64,000 nt of DNA from Candidatus Solirubrobacter pratensis (GCF_000425945.1 NZ_AUEK01000012.1:62001-126000), one strand, 5' to 3'; shown: positions 41,545 to 50,818, counted from the first letter of the stretch. Notes: a model not told the origin generated them from the sequence alone. Numbers and translations are program-made.

Positions 41545-43385
41545 CGCCCGGCACCGCTGGCCGGTGATCTGCGCCTGGCTCGTCCTCACCTTGTTCGGCG
41601 GGTTCGCCGCCGGAAAGGTGTCGCACCGCTGGATCCAGTCCTTCTCGATCCCCGGCCATTCGGCCTATGAGGCGAATCAGCGCACGCTCGAGCAGTTCGG
41701 CACGGGCATGCGCCCGCCGGTGGTCGTCGTCTTCCGCGCGACCGGCGATGCGACCCGCAGCTCGGCGATCCGTGACGCGATGACGCGGGCGGCGAAGGCG
41801 AACCCGGGCGCGCGGACGAGCTCGTTCTTCACCACGGGCAGCCTCGCCTACGTCTCGAAGGACCGCCACACCGCGTTCATGGAGATCCACCCGCCGGGCG
41901 AGGCAGTCTTCGACCTGCCGAGCGGCGCCGAGGCGACACGACGCGCGGCGGCCGACGGACTGCCGGCCGGGACAAGCGTGCACGTGACAGGCCGCGACCC
42001 GCTGGCGGAGGCGAGCAAGCACGGAGACACCGGCGGCACGAGCGTGCTGCTCGAGTCCGTGATCGGCGCGGTCGGCGCGCTCGTGATCCTGCTCTTCGTC
42101 TTCGGCACCCTGCCCGCCGTGCTGATCCCGCTCGCGGTCGCGATCGCCGCGATCCTGAACACGTTCACGCTCGTGTGGGGGCTGACGTACGCGACGTGTC
42201 GATCATCGTCCAGTTCCTGATCGCGCTCGTGGGGCTCGGCATCGCGATCGACTACGCGCTGCTGATGATCTTCCGCTTCCGCGCCGAACTGTGCCAGGGC
42301 GAGGACGTCGAGACCGCGCTCGTCGAGACGATGACCCACGCCGGCCGCGCGGTGATCGTCTCGGGGTCGACCGTCGCGATCTCGCTGCTGTCGCTCGTGC
42401 TCCTGCCGCTGCCGTTCATCCGCTCGATCGGCATCGCCGGGATGCTGATCCCGACCGTCTCGGTGCTGGCGTCGATCACGCTGCTCCCGGCCATGCTGGC
42501 CGTGCTCGGCGAGCGCATCAACCGCGTCCGTGTGCTCCCGCGAAGCTGGGTGAGCTCTCGGGGATCGCGGGAGCGGCGGCGCCGACCGCCTGGCGCAGCG
42601 GCGACGACTCGATCGTCGAGGCGTTCCCGGCTGCCGACGGGGCGGCGGACGGCATCCAGCGCACCGTCGACACCGTCAACCGCGCGCTCGAGGGCACGCA
42701 CGGGACGCTCGGCGGGACCGCCGCCGCCGACCGCGACTTCATCCACGCGGTCTACGGCAACGCCCCGTACCTGCTCGCCTTCGTGATCGGGCTGACGCTG
42801 ATCCTGCTCGCTCGCGCCTTCCGCTCGATCGTGCTCGCGGTCAAGGGGGCGCTGCTGAACCTCGTCTCGCTCGCGGCGGCGTTCGGGGTCGTCGTGCTCG
42901 TCTTCCAGCACGGCCACGGCGCGTCGCTCCTGGACATCGAGGCCACGCACTCGATCAACGCCTGGATCCCGCTGCTGATCTTCGCGTTCCTGTACGGCCT
43001 CTCGATGGACTACGAGGTCTTCATGCTCAGCCACATGCGCGAGGCCTACGACGAGACCGGCTCCACCGAACGCGCGATCGAGCTCGGCCTGGCCCGCACC
43101 GGCAAGCTGGTCACCAGCGCCGCGCTGATCCTGATGTTCGCGTTCCTCGTCCTCTCCACGGGCCCCGGCGTCGAGAACAAGGAGCTCGCGATCGGGCTCG
43201 CGGCCGGGATCATCCTCGACGCGACCGTGATCCGCGCCCTGCTCGTGCCGGCACTCATGCGCGTGCTCGGCCGGGTGAACTGGTGGATGCCGCGCTGGAC
43301 GGCCTCCGCGCTCCTGATCCGCCCCGCAAGACGCAGCCAGACGTCGCCTAGCCACCACCCCGCTAGGCTTGGCGGCCGCGCCTAG
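41540..43385 (+). pseudogene. MMPL-family RND-type exporter, broken
   Basis: MMPL pattern over the whole stretch (HRWPVICAWLVLTLFGGFAAG ... LTLVWGL, VSIIVQFLIALVGLGIAIDYALLM, then FLYGLSMDYEVFMLSHM). Three lesions. There is no credible start codon before RHRWPV. A frameshift near 42192 separates NTFTLVWGLTYAT from DVSIIVQF. A frame change near 42540 joins GERINRVRVLP directly to AKLGELSGIAG, where intact proteins have about 200 residues of membrane helix and periplasmic domain. Two-thirds of a normal protein remains. Confidence 0.75.
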
Positions 43386-43427
43386 GGACGCTGCTCAAAG
43401 GCGTCCTCCAGATGAGATCGGAGGAGC

Positions 43428-44138
43428 GTGTCGTCATCACCCGAGCGAGTCGCCCGCGTGTCCGAACTGTGCCGGTACCCGGTCAAGTCGATGGCGGCGG
43501 AGCGCCTCGAATCGGTCGCGCTCGGCTGGCACGGGTTCGAGGGCGACCGGCGATGGGCGTTCGTGCGCCCCGGCCTGGAGCGGAGCGACTTCCCGTGGCT
43601 GACGATTCGCGAGCGAGCCGATATGGGCCAGTTCCGTCCGCGCTTGGCCGATCCCTCGCGGCCGGATGACTCACGCACCATCGTCGAGACCCCGGAAGGC
43701 GATGACTTCGACGTCGTCGACCCGAGGCTGGCCGCCGCGCTCGGCGATGGAGTGCGGGTCATCAAGCAGAACCGCGGCGTGTTCGACACCGCGCCGGTGT
43801 CGTTGATCTCGGCGGCAACCGTGCGGGCGATCTCACATGCGGCCGAGGTCGCGCCCGACGTGCGGCGGTTTCGTCCGAACGTGGTCGTCGACGCCGGGGA
43901 CGAGCCGTACGAAGAGGATGCCTGGATCGGCCGCGTGCTGCGCCTGGGCGAGGCCGAGATGCGTGTCGACCAGCGCGACAAGCGTTGCGTGATGGTCGAC
44001 GTCGATCCGGAGTCGTCCCAGCGTCGGCCTGGCCTGCTGCGAACCATCGCGCAGCGGCGCTCGACGTGCCTCGGCGTCTACGGCACGACCGTCACGCCGG
44101 GCCGGATCAGCATCGGCGACCCGGTGTACCTCGCCTGA
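43428..44138 (+). CDS. MOSC-domain protein
   Basis: 236 residues from GTG 43428. The N-terminal MOSC_N beta domain begins LCRYPVKSMAAERLESVAL (typical for the YCBX/MOCOS group), and the MOSC domain follows with KQNRGVFDTAPVSLIS and RFRPNVVVDAG, ending in RCVMVDVDPE and RISIGDPVYL. Such proteins bind molybdenum cofactor or sulfur; some reduce N-hydroxylated compounds with a flavin partner. The cofactor Cys is at RCVMVDV. No redox partner gene is adjacent, but the sulfite-oxidase-like gene at 60.5 kb is another Mo protein. Confidence 0.85.
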   Translation: MSSSPERVARVSELCRYPVKSMAAERLESVALGWHGFEGDRRWAFVRPGLERSDFPWLTIRERADMGQFRPRLADPSRPDDSRTIVETPEGDDFDVVDPRLAAALGDGVRVIKQNRGVFDTAPVSLISAATVRAISHAAEVAPDVRRFRPNVVVDAGDEPYEEDAWIGRVLRLGEAEMRVDQRDKRCVMVDVDPESSQRRPGLLRTIAQRRSTCLGVYGTTVTPGRISIGDPVYLA

Positions 44139-44180
44139 CCTGGCCTCGCGAGGAACTCGGCATCGGACGACTCGCCGCGC

Positions 44181-44678
44181 TCACGCGGGCGGCGCCGCCA
44201 GCGCCTCGCCCAGGCTGTCGAGCATCCGCTGCTCGCCTTCACTCACCCGCTCGGCGTGGAAGCCCATGAAGCCGCCCTCTTTCGCGGCGTCCGCTGCCGC
44301 TTGGGCGGTGTCGAGCAGCCACACGCGGACGGCCGCGGCGTCCTCGGGCGACGCCTTCTCTGAGACGATGCGGTTGACGTCGCGCAATTCGTCCAGGATC
44401 TCGACGCCCGCCGTGGCGCCCTTCGACGGCTTGAAGCCCCCGAGTGGGTTCTTGTGCTGCCGCGCATCGCCCGCGGCCTCGCGCGCAATGCTGCTCACCA
44501 GCTCGCCGTGGTTCCCACCCTCGGCGGCCGCGAGCACCGTCTTCAGCGTCGCCGATGTCTCTTTGAGGGCCTCGATCGGGCCACCCGGATCGGCGAGCGA
44601 AATGGCCATGCCCGCGACGAACGGCGCTCGCTTGAGCCGCGTCCACTCCTCGTCGGTGAAGTTCGCCTTCGACGTCAT
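44181..44678 (-). CDS. Conserved hypothetical protein
   Basis: 165 residues, GGAGG five bases before ATG 44678. Starts MTSKANFTDEEWTRLKRAPF with a mostly alpha-helical, charged sequence (GPIEALKETSATLKTVLAAA, VRVWLLDTAQAAADAAKEGG, RMLDSLGEALAA). The N-terminal opening (FTDEEW-x-x-L) recurs in other bacterial hypothetical proteins. Function unknown. Confidence 0.6.
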   Translation of the reverse strand: MTSKANFTDEEWTRLKRAPFVAGMAISLADPGGPIEALKETSATLKTVLAAAEGGNHGELVSSIAREAAGDARQHKNPLGGFKPSKGATAGVEILDELRDVNRIVSEKASPEDAAAVRVWLLDTAQAAADAAKEGGFMGFHAERVSEGEQRMLDSLGEALAAPPA

Positions 44679-44896
44679 GCGCGCCTCCTCGCTTCTCGAA
44701 TCGCGACATTTTCGCCGATCGCGTGCGCGGGGGCCGAAAATGACACGGTGACGTCGTCAGGAGCACCCGACGTTTGCATCGGGCGGACCCGTGGGTTCGC
44801 GCCACTGGCGCGTCCGGACTCGCATGCGAGCATTGCCGAGCGCCAGCCCAGCGCGTTATCGCGCGCGCCGGCGGGTAACGCCTATCCGGCCGTCAA

Positions 44897-44985
44897 CTGG
44901 GATCGCGCCGTGCTCGCGGCCGTGCGCCGTCCTGGCGCCGGTGAACGTCAACGGCGGCGGGTAAGGTGAGCGGAGGGGCGAGCGG
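44897..44985 (+). repeat. Dispersed repeat, copy 2
   Basis: CTGGGATCGCGCCGTGCTCG to GGTGAACGTCAACGGCGGCGG, the same block as at 35012-35097 with a few indels. It abuts the 5' end of the hydrolase remnant, so the element may mark the point where that gene was broken. Confidence 0.6.
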
Positions 44986-45486
44986 CGGGGATCGCGTCGC
45001 GGCGATCCGCTGGCTGGCCGCGAATGGCGAGCGCGAGCTCGGAGCGGGGCGGCTGATCGTCGGCGGTCAGTCCGCGGGCGCGCACCTCGCGGCCCTCGTG
45101 CTGCTCGTGCTCCGCGACCGCGGGGAGCTCGAGCCGGTGATCGCGGCGAACCTCGCCTACGGCGTCTACGACGTCTCGATGACCCCGAATGCGCGACGGT
45201 GGGGCGACCAGCGCATCGTGATCGGTACCTCGGATCTCGCGTTCTTCGCCGCGCAATACGCCCCGAAGGAGCGCCATCGCGATCCCGACGTCTCGCCGCT
45301 GTATGCCGACCTCACCGGCCTGCCCCCTGCGCTGTTCAGCTGCGGCACGCTCGATCCACTGCTCGACGACACGCTGTTCATGGCCGCCCGCCGGCAGGCC
45401 TCCGGAAGCCCGGCCCAGTTGGCGATCCACCCGGGAGCCCGGACGCGCGCGAGCGGATGGTCGAGTTCGTTCGGACGCGCACGTAG
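44966..45486 (+). pseudogene. Alpha/beta hydrolase (HSL-type) remnant
   Basis: The frame from GTG 44966 encodes the middle of a hormone-sensitive-lipase-like hydrolase: RLIVGGQSAGAHLAALVLL (catalytic Ser motif GQSAG), YGVYDVSMTP and GLPPALFSCGTLDPLLDD. The N-terminal HGG oxyanion part is missing and the dispersed repeat stands in its place. After SPAQLAIHPG the C-terminal end (DARERMVEFVRTRT, stop 45486) lies in another frame, so it is frameshifted and internally shortened. Confidence 0.7.
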
Positions 45487-45516
45487 ATCCAGGAGTCCCT
45501 CGTCCCTGGAGCTCGT

Positions 45517-45765
45517 ATGACTCATCTCCGCCGTACCGCCATGCTCGTCGCGATCCTCGCCGTCGCGGGCGTTGTGGCAAGCCCCGCCCGCGCCGAGGCT
45601 CGGCTTGGCGATCGTCGCGCCAGACGCGCGGGCTCCCGCCGCCGAACGCGGAGATCGCGCTCGTCGCCGAGGACGTGGACGCGGCGTACCGGATCGCGGT
45701 CGACGCCGGGGGCGAGCCGCTGGCCGCGCCGGCCGCTCCCGGCTGGTCAGCCGAGGACGGAGGTC
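45517..45765 (+). pseudogene. Debris: signal-peptide scrap joined to a glyoxalase fragment
   Basis: The frame begins with MTHLRRTAMLVAILAVAGVV ASPARAEA, a Sec-type signal peptide. It then changes: the other frame over 45630-45765 gives NAEIALVAEDVDAAYRIAVD and AGGEPLAAPAAPGW, the typical glyoxalase/bleomycin-resistance block. The two pieces do not belong to the same gene. Confidence 0.55.
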
Positions 45766-47039
45766 AGCGCGCTTCGCGCGTCGATGCCGGCCGGCGACGC
45801 CTCGACGTCGTGCCCGAGCCACTCGCACACGCCCGGCAGCACGGCGGCGAGCATCGCCACGGACGTGCCGTCGCCGCTGACCCCGGCGGGCATCCGGCAC
45901 CAGTTCCAGTGCAGCGCGTCGGCGGCGCGGTTGCGCGGGTCCGCCGCGGCCCAGAACGCGTCGGCGGCACGGCGCAGCTCGCCAGGGCGCAGCTCGGCGA
46001 CGACCAGGTCGTAGTCGAGCGCGGCGAACAGCCGCACGACGTCGAGCTCGGTCACCGGGCCGGGTCCGAGCGCGGCGATCGCGCCGTCGAAGGGGGCTTG
46101 GATCCCGTGGTGGTTCGGAGGCGCGAAGCCCGCCTCGGCGCCGCTCGCGGCGGCGAAGGCGCGCGCCAGCAGATCGGGCAGGTAGTGCTCGGCCGCCGTG
46201 CGGGTGAGCCAGCCCGCGTCCGTCTGACCCACGACGCGCGCGGCCGCCGCGTCGATCGCCTTCGTGGCGGTGGTGGCCGCGCCGCGCACCGGCGGGACGC
46301 GGAACACGCCTCGCACGACGGGCTGCGGCGCGAGGTCGACGACGGCGACCGAACTGGCGAACAGGTGCGGCTCGGCCGCGGGCGTGCCCGCGAGCCGGCC
46401 GCTCCAGGCACCGAAGTCGTGACCACCGAGGATCAGATCGACCGCTTGCGCCCACGGCCGCGCGATGGCTTCCAGGCGACCGGTGCGCGTCGCGATGCCC
46501 TCGCCGTCGGGCCACCACGTCGCTCCCTCGTGCACGAGCGCGACGACCCAGCGGGCGCCGTCGCGGCGCAGCGCGCGAGCATGCTCGACGACGCGATCCT
46601 GCCAGTCCGGATACGGCTCCGGGGCCTGCGCCAAGCAGTGGACCTGGGAGTGCGTGAGCCCGATCACCCCGAGATCGCCGACCATGGCGGTCGCGTCGAG
46701 GCCGACGTCGGCGTTCGCGCACAAGTGCGGGAACGGCAGCCGCGGCAGCGCCTCACGCCCGTCGTCGAAGTCGTGGTTGCCGGCAGCGGCGGCCGCGATC
46801 GGCAGCCGCTCGACGTCGGCCCACGGCCGCTCGCGCAGCAGCGGATACGACGGGTTGCCGACCACCAGGTCGCCGAGGTCGAGCCAGATGGTGTCGTCGT
46901 CGAGGAGCGACTCGATGCCGGCGACCGTGCCGCTCTCGCCATACGAGGTCCGCAACGGGACGCTCGTCGCGCCGAGGTCCGACGTCCCGAGGATCCGCAG
47001 GACCGTCCCCGGAAGCTTGGGCGGGAGCTCAGCGTTCAC
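45747..47039 (-). CDS. 5'-nucleotidase/UshA-like metallophosphoesterase
   Basis: 430 residues from GTG 47039. The metallophosphoesterase core is recognisable: LRILGTSDLGA (normally NDxHG), LDLGDLVVGNPSY, AGNHDFDDG (Asn-His-Asp) and GGHDFGAWSG. The first metal motif has lost its histidine-glycine pair. The C-terminal substrate domain holds TAAEHYLPDLLARAF. No signal peptide, so it is cytoplasmic. It follows the membrane-protein/XRE pair in the same direction; a 3' overlap with pseudogene debris is at 45747-45765. Confidence 0.75.
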   Translation of the reverse strand: MNAELPPKLPGTVLRILGTSDLGATSVPLRTSYGESGTVAGIESLLDDDTIWLDLGDLVVGNPSYPLLRERPWADVERLPIAAAAAGNHDFDDGREALPRLPFPHLCANADVGLDATAMVGDLGVIGLTHSQVHCLAQAPEPYPDWQDRVVEHARALRRDGARWVVALVHEGATWWPDGEGIATRTGRLEAIARPWAQAVDLILGGHDFGAWSGRLAGTPAAEPHLFASSVAVVDLAPQPVVRGVFRVPPVRGAATTATKAIDAAAARVVGQTDAGWLTRTAAEHYLPDLLARAFAAASGAEAGFAPPNHHGIQAPFDGAIAALGPGPVTELDVVRLFAALDYDLVVAELRPGELRRAADAFWAAADPRNRAADALHWNWCRMPAGVSGDGTSVAMLAAVLPGVCEWLGHDVEASPAGIDARSALTSVLG

Positions 47040-47067
47040 GCGCGTCCTCCACGGCCGAGCGCGACGG

Positions 47068-47457
47068 TCACGAGCGCCGGCGCAGCAGCGCCACGGCGCC
47101 GATGTAGGTCACGCCCGCGATCGCCCCGAGCGCTCCGTAGGGGCTGCCATCGCGTCCGCTGGCGATCTCGTAGAGCCAGGCACCGATCACGACGAGGATC
47201 AGCACCAGCCCGGCAAGCGCAGTGGCGTGGATGTCGATCAGCGTCCAGCGCTCGTCTCGTGCTGGACCACCGAGGCCCTGCAGCGTCTCCGACCGCCGCC
47301 CCAACAGGAACAACGCGCCCACCAGCGCCATGACCCCGAATGAGATCACGCCGTCGCCGGCGTTGTCGCCGATCGCGAACGCGGCAAGCATCAGCGCGCC
47401 TAGGAACACCCAGAAGGCGGGCATGAACCAGCGGTTACGCATGATCCGGATCGGCAT
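47068..47457 (-). CDS. Small membrane protein, four helices
   Basis: 129 residues from ATG 47457 with AGAGGTG upstream; ATG 47442 is an alternative. Four hydrophobic helices: WFMPAFWVFLGALMLAAFAI, VISFGVMALVGALFLLG, ATALAGLVLILVVIGAWLY and ALGAIAGVTYIGAVALL. It is paired with an XRE-type regulator just upstream. Such pairs are common and often involve a DUF2178-like protein. Confidence 0.7.
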   Translation of the reverse strand: MPIRIMRNRWFMPAFWVFLGALMLAAFAIGDNAGDGVISFGVMALVGALFLLGRRSETLQGLGGPARDERWTLIDIHATALAGLVLILVVIGAWLYEIASGRDGSPYGALGAIAGVTYIGAVALLRRRS

Positions 47458-47638
47458 GGAACACCTCTTCCACGGTCTTCTCGAAGTAGCGCGCAAGGGC
47501 CATGGCCAGCGGGAGCGAGGGGGTGTAGCGCTCCTTCTCGATCGAGTTGATCGTCTGGCGCGAGACGTCCATCGCCTCCGCGAGCTGCAGCTGTGAGAGC
47601 TGGCTGGCGGTGCGGAGGACGCGGATCTCGTTGCGCAT
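47435..47638 (-). CDS. XRE-family small HTH regulator
   Basis: 67 residues, an intact HTH_3 fold: IRVLRTASQLSQLQLAEAMDV SRQTINSIEKERYTPSLPLA, then FEKTVEEVFH. It overlaps the membrane-protein gene by 23 bases, indicating translational coupling. Many members of this type repress their own operon. Confidence 0.85.
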   Translation of the reverse strand: MRNEIRVLRTASQLSQLQLAEAMDVSRQTINSIEKERYTPSLPLAMALARYFEKTVEEVFHADPDHA

Positions 47639-47782
47639 CGTGATGTAAAGCTAACTTGTCAGGAGCGGAGATGTCAAGCAAGCTATCCATCGGCTGTCGC
47701 GGACATCGGCCGCTCGGTCTCTCACTTCGACGTTCGCCGGCCGCAGTGGACGGGGGCCGGGGCCACGCGGTTCGCGTTGCGG

Positions 47783-48140
47783 CGCATCGCCGCGCCTCGG
47801 CAGGTCCGGCGAACTGCGCTGGCAAGGGAGTGACTCAGGTTGCCTGCGCGGTTCGCGGGGCCGGTGATCGGTTTGAGCCCCGGCGCTGGGGGTGCCTCAC
47901 AAACCTTCGAACTATTCGAAGGTTCGTGAGGCACCCCTCCAATCCCCCGCGCGGACATGATCGATCGTGCGCGAAAACGCCACCGCGATGATCGATCGTG
48001 ACCGTCAGCCGCCGAGCCGCGACAGACACCGGCGCGCACGGCTCAAACACCTCGCGAACCACGCAGCCAACGTGACCCGCTCCCTTACCAGCGCAGGTCC
48101 GAGAAGCGAAGCGACGCCCGCACCCGTCACACGCTTGCAA
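47783..48140. repeat. Nested inverted-repeat element
   Basis: The stretch 47639-48183 (545 bases) contains no gene I trust. Outer arms at about 47783-47880 and 48040-48140 are imperfect inverted copies: GCTGGCAAGGGAGTGACTCA on the left matches the complement of CCCGCTCCCTTACCAGC on the right, and GGTTTGAGCCC matches GGCTCAAAC. Inside lies a very strong hairpin (47889-47937) and, beside it, two copies of ATGATCGATCGTG (around 47957 and 47987). Both strands give similar Cys/Arg-rich open frames because of the symmetry. It looks like a mobile or REP/BIME-like element. Confidence 0.6.
47889..47937. repeat. 49-base near-perfect hairpin
   Basis: 23-bp arms with one mismatch (GGGGTGCCTCACAAACC and the matching right side), loop CTA. 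It is far more stable than random sequence. No T tract on either side. Confidence 0.75.
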
Positions 48141-48183
48141 CGCGACGGCGGCCCTGACGATCGCCGCGGCGGCACTCGCCGGG

Positions 48184-49482
48184 CTAGACGCCACGCGCGA
48201 GCGTGGCGAAGTGATCGCCGCGCTCCTCGAAGTCGCGGTACGCGGTGAAGCTGGGCGCCGCGGGCGAGAGCAGGATGACCGTCCCGGACTGCGCCCGCCG
48301 CGCCGCCTCGGCCACCGCGGACTCCATCCCGGGCACCTCGAAGGCGAGCTCGGCCGGCGCCCCCGCCGCTCTCGCCGCCGCCACCAACCGGGCGCCCGTC
48401 GCGGGCAATCCCAGCACCGTCGCGCCGCGCCCGGCCGCCACCTCCCCCAGCACCGCGTAGTCCTGCCCGCGGTCGGAGCCGCCGGCGATCAGGATCACGT
48501 CGCGCCCCGCGAACGCGGCGAGCGCCGCGAGCGCGGATTCCGGCGTGGTCGAGATGCTGTCGTCGATCCAGTCGACGCCGTCCGCGCTGGCCACCGTCTG
48601 CAGCCGGTGCGGCAGGGCCTCGAGGCCCTCCAGCGCACCGGGGAGCGGCGGCACCGCGATCTGCGCGGCGTCCAGCGCCGCCAGCGCCGCGCACACGTTG
48701 AGCGCGTTGTGCTCGCCTCGCAGCGGCAGCTCGCCCGCGGCCGCGCGGACGAGGCCCGAGCCGTCGGCCACCGCGCCGTCGACGACATGCCAACCGCCGG
48801 GCGCTCCGAAGCTCGCGCACCCATCCAGCGCAAGGCCCGCGAGCGCCGCGCACGCCTTCACGCCTGGGAGCCCGAGCAGCCGCAGCTTGTCGCGCCGGTA
48901 GGCCTCCTCGGAGCCGTGCCAGTCGGCGTGCTCCCGATAGAGGTTCGTGAGCACGGCGACCTCGGGCCCTGCCACGAGATCGGCGATCTGGTAGCTGGAG
49001 AGCTCGACGACCGCCCACTGGGACGGCGGGGCGTCGATCAGGTCGAGCGCCGGCCGGCCGATGTTGCCGGCCAGCTCCACCGCCTCCCCCGCGGCGCGCG
49101 CGAGGTGCGCGATCAGCGTCGCGGTCGTGCTCTTGCCCTTGGTGCCGGTGACGCCGACCACCCGCGCGCCGCCGCGCTCGGCCAGCCACAGCCCGGTCGC
49201 CGTCGTCACCGGCACGCCCAGACCGAGCAGCTCCTGCAGCTCCGGCCGGTACACCGACACGCCCGGCGAGCGCACGACCGCGTCGCAGCCGCGCAGCGCC
49301 TCGACCGCGTCGCGCGCGCCGACCACCGGCGCGCCGAGGTCCGCATCCCCTGCCCCGTCCATCACCACGACGGCCAGCCGCGCCGCCGGCAGGCGCTCGC
49401 GCAGATGGCGGGCGAACGAGCGGATCTCGCGCCCGGCGCCCCAGACGCCGACGGTCCGCCCGTCAAGCTCCGAGAAGCGCAT
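48184..49482 (-). CDS. murD2: MurD2-type UDP-MurNAc-L-Ala: L-glutamate ligase
   Basis: 432 residues. Mur-ligase motifs are present: GVTGTKGKSTTATLIAHLA (P-loop), AVVELSSYQIADL, ADWHGSEEAYRRDKLRLL and GGSDRGQDYAVLG, and the N-terminal Rossmann domain opens with RTVGVWGAGREI. In the known MurD2-MurL system it adds L-Glu, not D-Glu, to UDP-MurNAc-L-Ala. It overlaps murL by 20 bases. No murI or other mur genes are in the window. Confidence 0.85.
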   Translation of the reverse strand: MRFSELDGRTVGVWGAGREIRSFARHLRERLPAARLAVVVMDGAGDADLGAPVVGARDAVEALRGCDAVVRSPGVSVYRPELQELLGLGVPVTTATGLWLAERGGARVVGVTGTKGKSTTATLIAHLARAAGEAVELAGNIGRPALDLIDAPPSQWAVVELSSYQIADLVAGPEVAVLTNLYREHADWHGSEEAYRRDKLRLLGLPGVKACAALAGLALDGCASFGAPGGWHVVDGAVADGSGLVRAAAGELPLRGEHNALNVCAALAALDAAQIAVPPLPGALEGLEALPHRLQTVASADGVDWIDDSISTTPESALAALAAFAGRDVILIAGGSDRGQDYAVLGEVAAGRGATVLGLPATGARLVAAARAAGAPAELAFEVPGMESAVAEAARRAQSGTVILLSPAAPSFTAYRDFEERGDHFATLARGV

Positions 49483-50818
49483 CCACCTGGCCGAGGAGCT
49501 CGCGCGGCACTTCATGATCGTCCGAGAGCGCCAGCACGGGCGCGGGGAGCCCGTCCGCGTCGCCGAACAGCGGCAGCACCTCGTCCACGAGCCGGCGCAC
49601 GACGCGCTGCGAGCGCCAGCGCGGATCGGCCGCCAGCATCCGGATCGCCGCGACGCTCTCCTCCACCTCACCCACGCACTCGAACGGCTTGTGCCCGCCG
49701 GTCGCCGTCAGCAGCGCGAAGCCCGTGTATTGCGCCTCGTCCTCGAGCATCGCCTTGCCGAAGATGCGCTCCAGTGCCGCCGGCTCCATGAACGGCGCGA
49801 GGATGAGGAAGACGAAGCGGCACTTGTCGCAGTCGCAGCACCACGACGAGGCTCGCAGCGCGGGATCGAGCCGGAAGATGCGGTTGCAGCTCGTGAACGC
49901 CGGGTGGTACTCGGGCAGCCGCGCGAACGCGCGCGCGATCGCGAGCTCCGCCGCCGGCCGCAGCACGGAGAAGATCCGCACGCCCGCCGCCTCGGCCGCC
50001 GCCGCGCGCAGCAGCCGCTCGGCCCGCAGCCCCTTGCTGAACTGGTGGTTGACCTCGACGCCGTCCCATGTCGTGTTGCCGGCGGAGGCCGAGCGCTCGT
50101 TGGCCAGCGCGACGGCGTCATAGCCGTGCAGCGCGGCCGTGAGCAATGCGACCGACGAGACGATCGCCGTCACGGGCACGTGCCCGTTCAGCGCACCGCG
50201 GGCGTTGAGCGCGCCGATCCCCGGGTCCAGGTGCCGCCGGACGAGCAGCCGCGGCAGGCCCGCGACCTCGACGGTCCGCTCGATCGGCTTGGCGTTCCCC
50301 ACCGAGACCAGCGCCGTGTCGAGTCCCGAGCGCCGCACGATCTCCAGCGCCACCGCCGAGTCCTTGCCGCCACCGACCGGCACGAGCACGCGCCGCAGCG
50401 CGGACTCCCCCGCCTCCGCCCGCTGCGCGTCCCCAGCCGCAAACGCCGGCCGCGGCAGCGGAATCCGGTTCGTCGCGGCGAACTCGCCGAGCCCTTCGGA
50501 GTACAGCGCCTCCAGCAGCGCGCTCGTCGCCGGGCCCGGCGCCCCGGTCTCCAGCGCGACCCGCGCGGGCGCGGCCGTCTTGTAGTAGCTCACCCCAGCC
50601 GTCCAGTGCAGCAGCGCGAGCAGCGGCTCGACGGCGTCGAGGTCGGCCCCCGGAACCGGCGGCAGCTCGAAGCGCTCCTCGAACTCGATCTCGTCGTCGA
50701 GGGCGTAGCGCAGGCTCACCGCGCCCGACGGGTCCAGCGAGCGCCCGGTGAAGCGGAACACCGAGTACGCCGCGGGATCGAAGCGCGCGCCGTCGAGGAC
50801 CTGTGCCGGTTCGGCCAC
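49463..50818 (-). CDS. murL: MurL, UDP-MurNAc-L-Ala-L-Glu epimerase
   Basis: 451 residues from GTG 50818. The ATP-pyrophosphatase-like PVGGGKDSAVALEIV motif, the ATAxxxSEGN-like region (AGNTTWDGVEVNHQFSKGLRAE) and the Cys block SSWCCDCDKCRFVFLILAPF are the hallmarks of MurL. It converts the L-Glu of the nucleotide into D-Glu by an ATP-dependent reaction. Coupled downstream to murD2. The pair supplies D-glutamate to peptidoglycan without a free D-Glu pool, and so could replace glutamate racemase. Confidence 0.85.
   Translation of the reverse strand: MAEPAQVLDGARFDPAAYSVFRFTGRSLDPSGAVSLRYALDDEIEFEERFELPPVPGADLDAVEPLLALLHWTAGVSYYKTAAPARVALETGAPGPATSALLEALYSEGLGEFAATNRIPLPRPAFAAGDAQRAEAGESALRRVLVPVGGGKDSAVALEIVRRSGLDTALVSVGNAKPIERTVEVAGLPRLLVRRHLDPGIGALNARGALNGHVPVTAIVSSVALLTAALHGYDAVALANERSASAGNTTWDGVEVNHQFSKGLRAERLLRAAAAEAAGVRIFSVLRPAAELAIARAFARLPEYHPAFTSCNRIFRLDPALRASSWCCDCDKCRFVFLILAPFMEPAALERIFGKAMLEDEAQYTGFALLTATGGHKPFECVGEVEESVAAIRMLAADPRWRSQRVVRRLVDEVLPLFGDADGLPAPVLALSDDHEVPRELLGQVDALLGA

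Noticed and set aside
45303..47333. 676-residue plus-strand open frame
   Set aside because: Runs across pseudogene debris and antisense to the 5'-nucleotidase-like gene; its only recognisable part is the glyoxalase scrap at its 5' end.
47656..48194. ORFs on both strands in the inverted-repeat element (sharing GCLTNLR and RRFVRHP strings)
   Set aside because: The matching peptides on opposite strands follow from the palindrome; there are no ribosome-binding sites.
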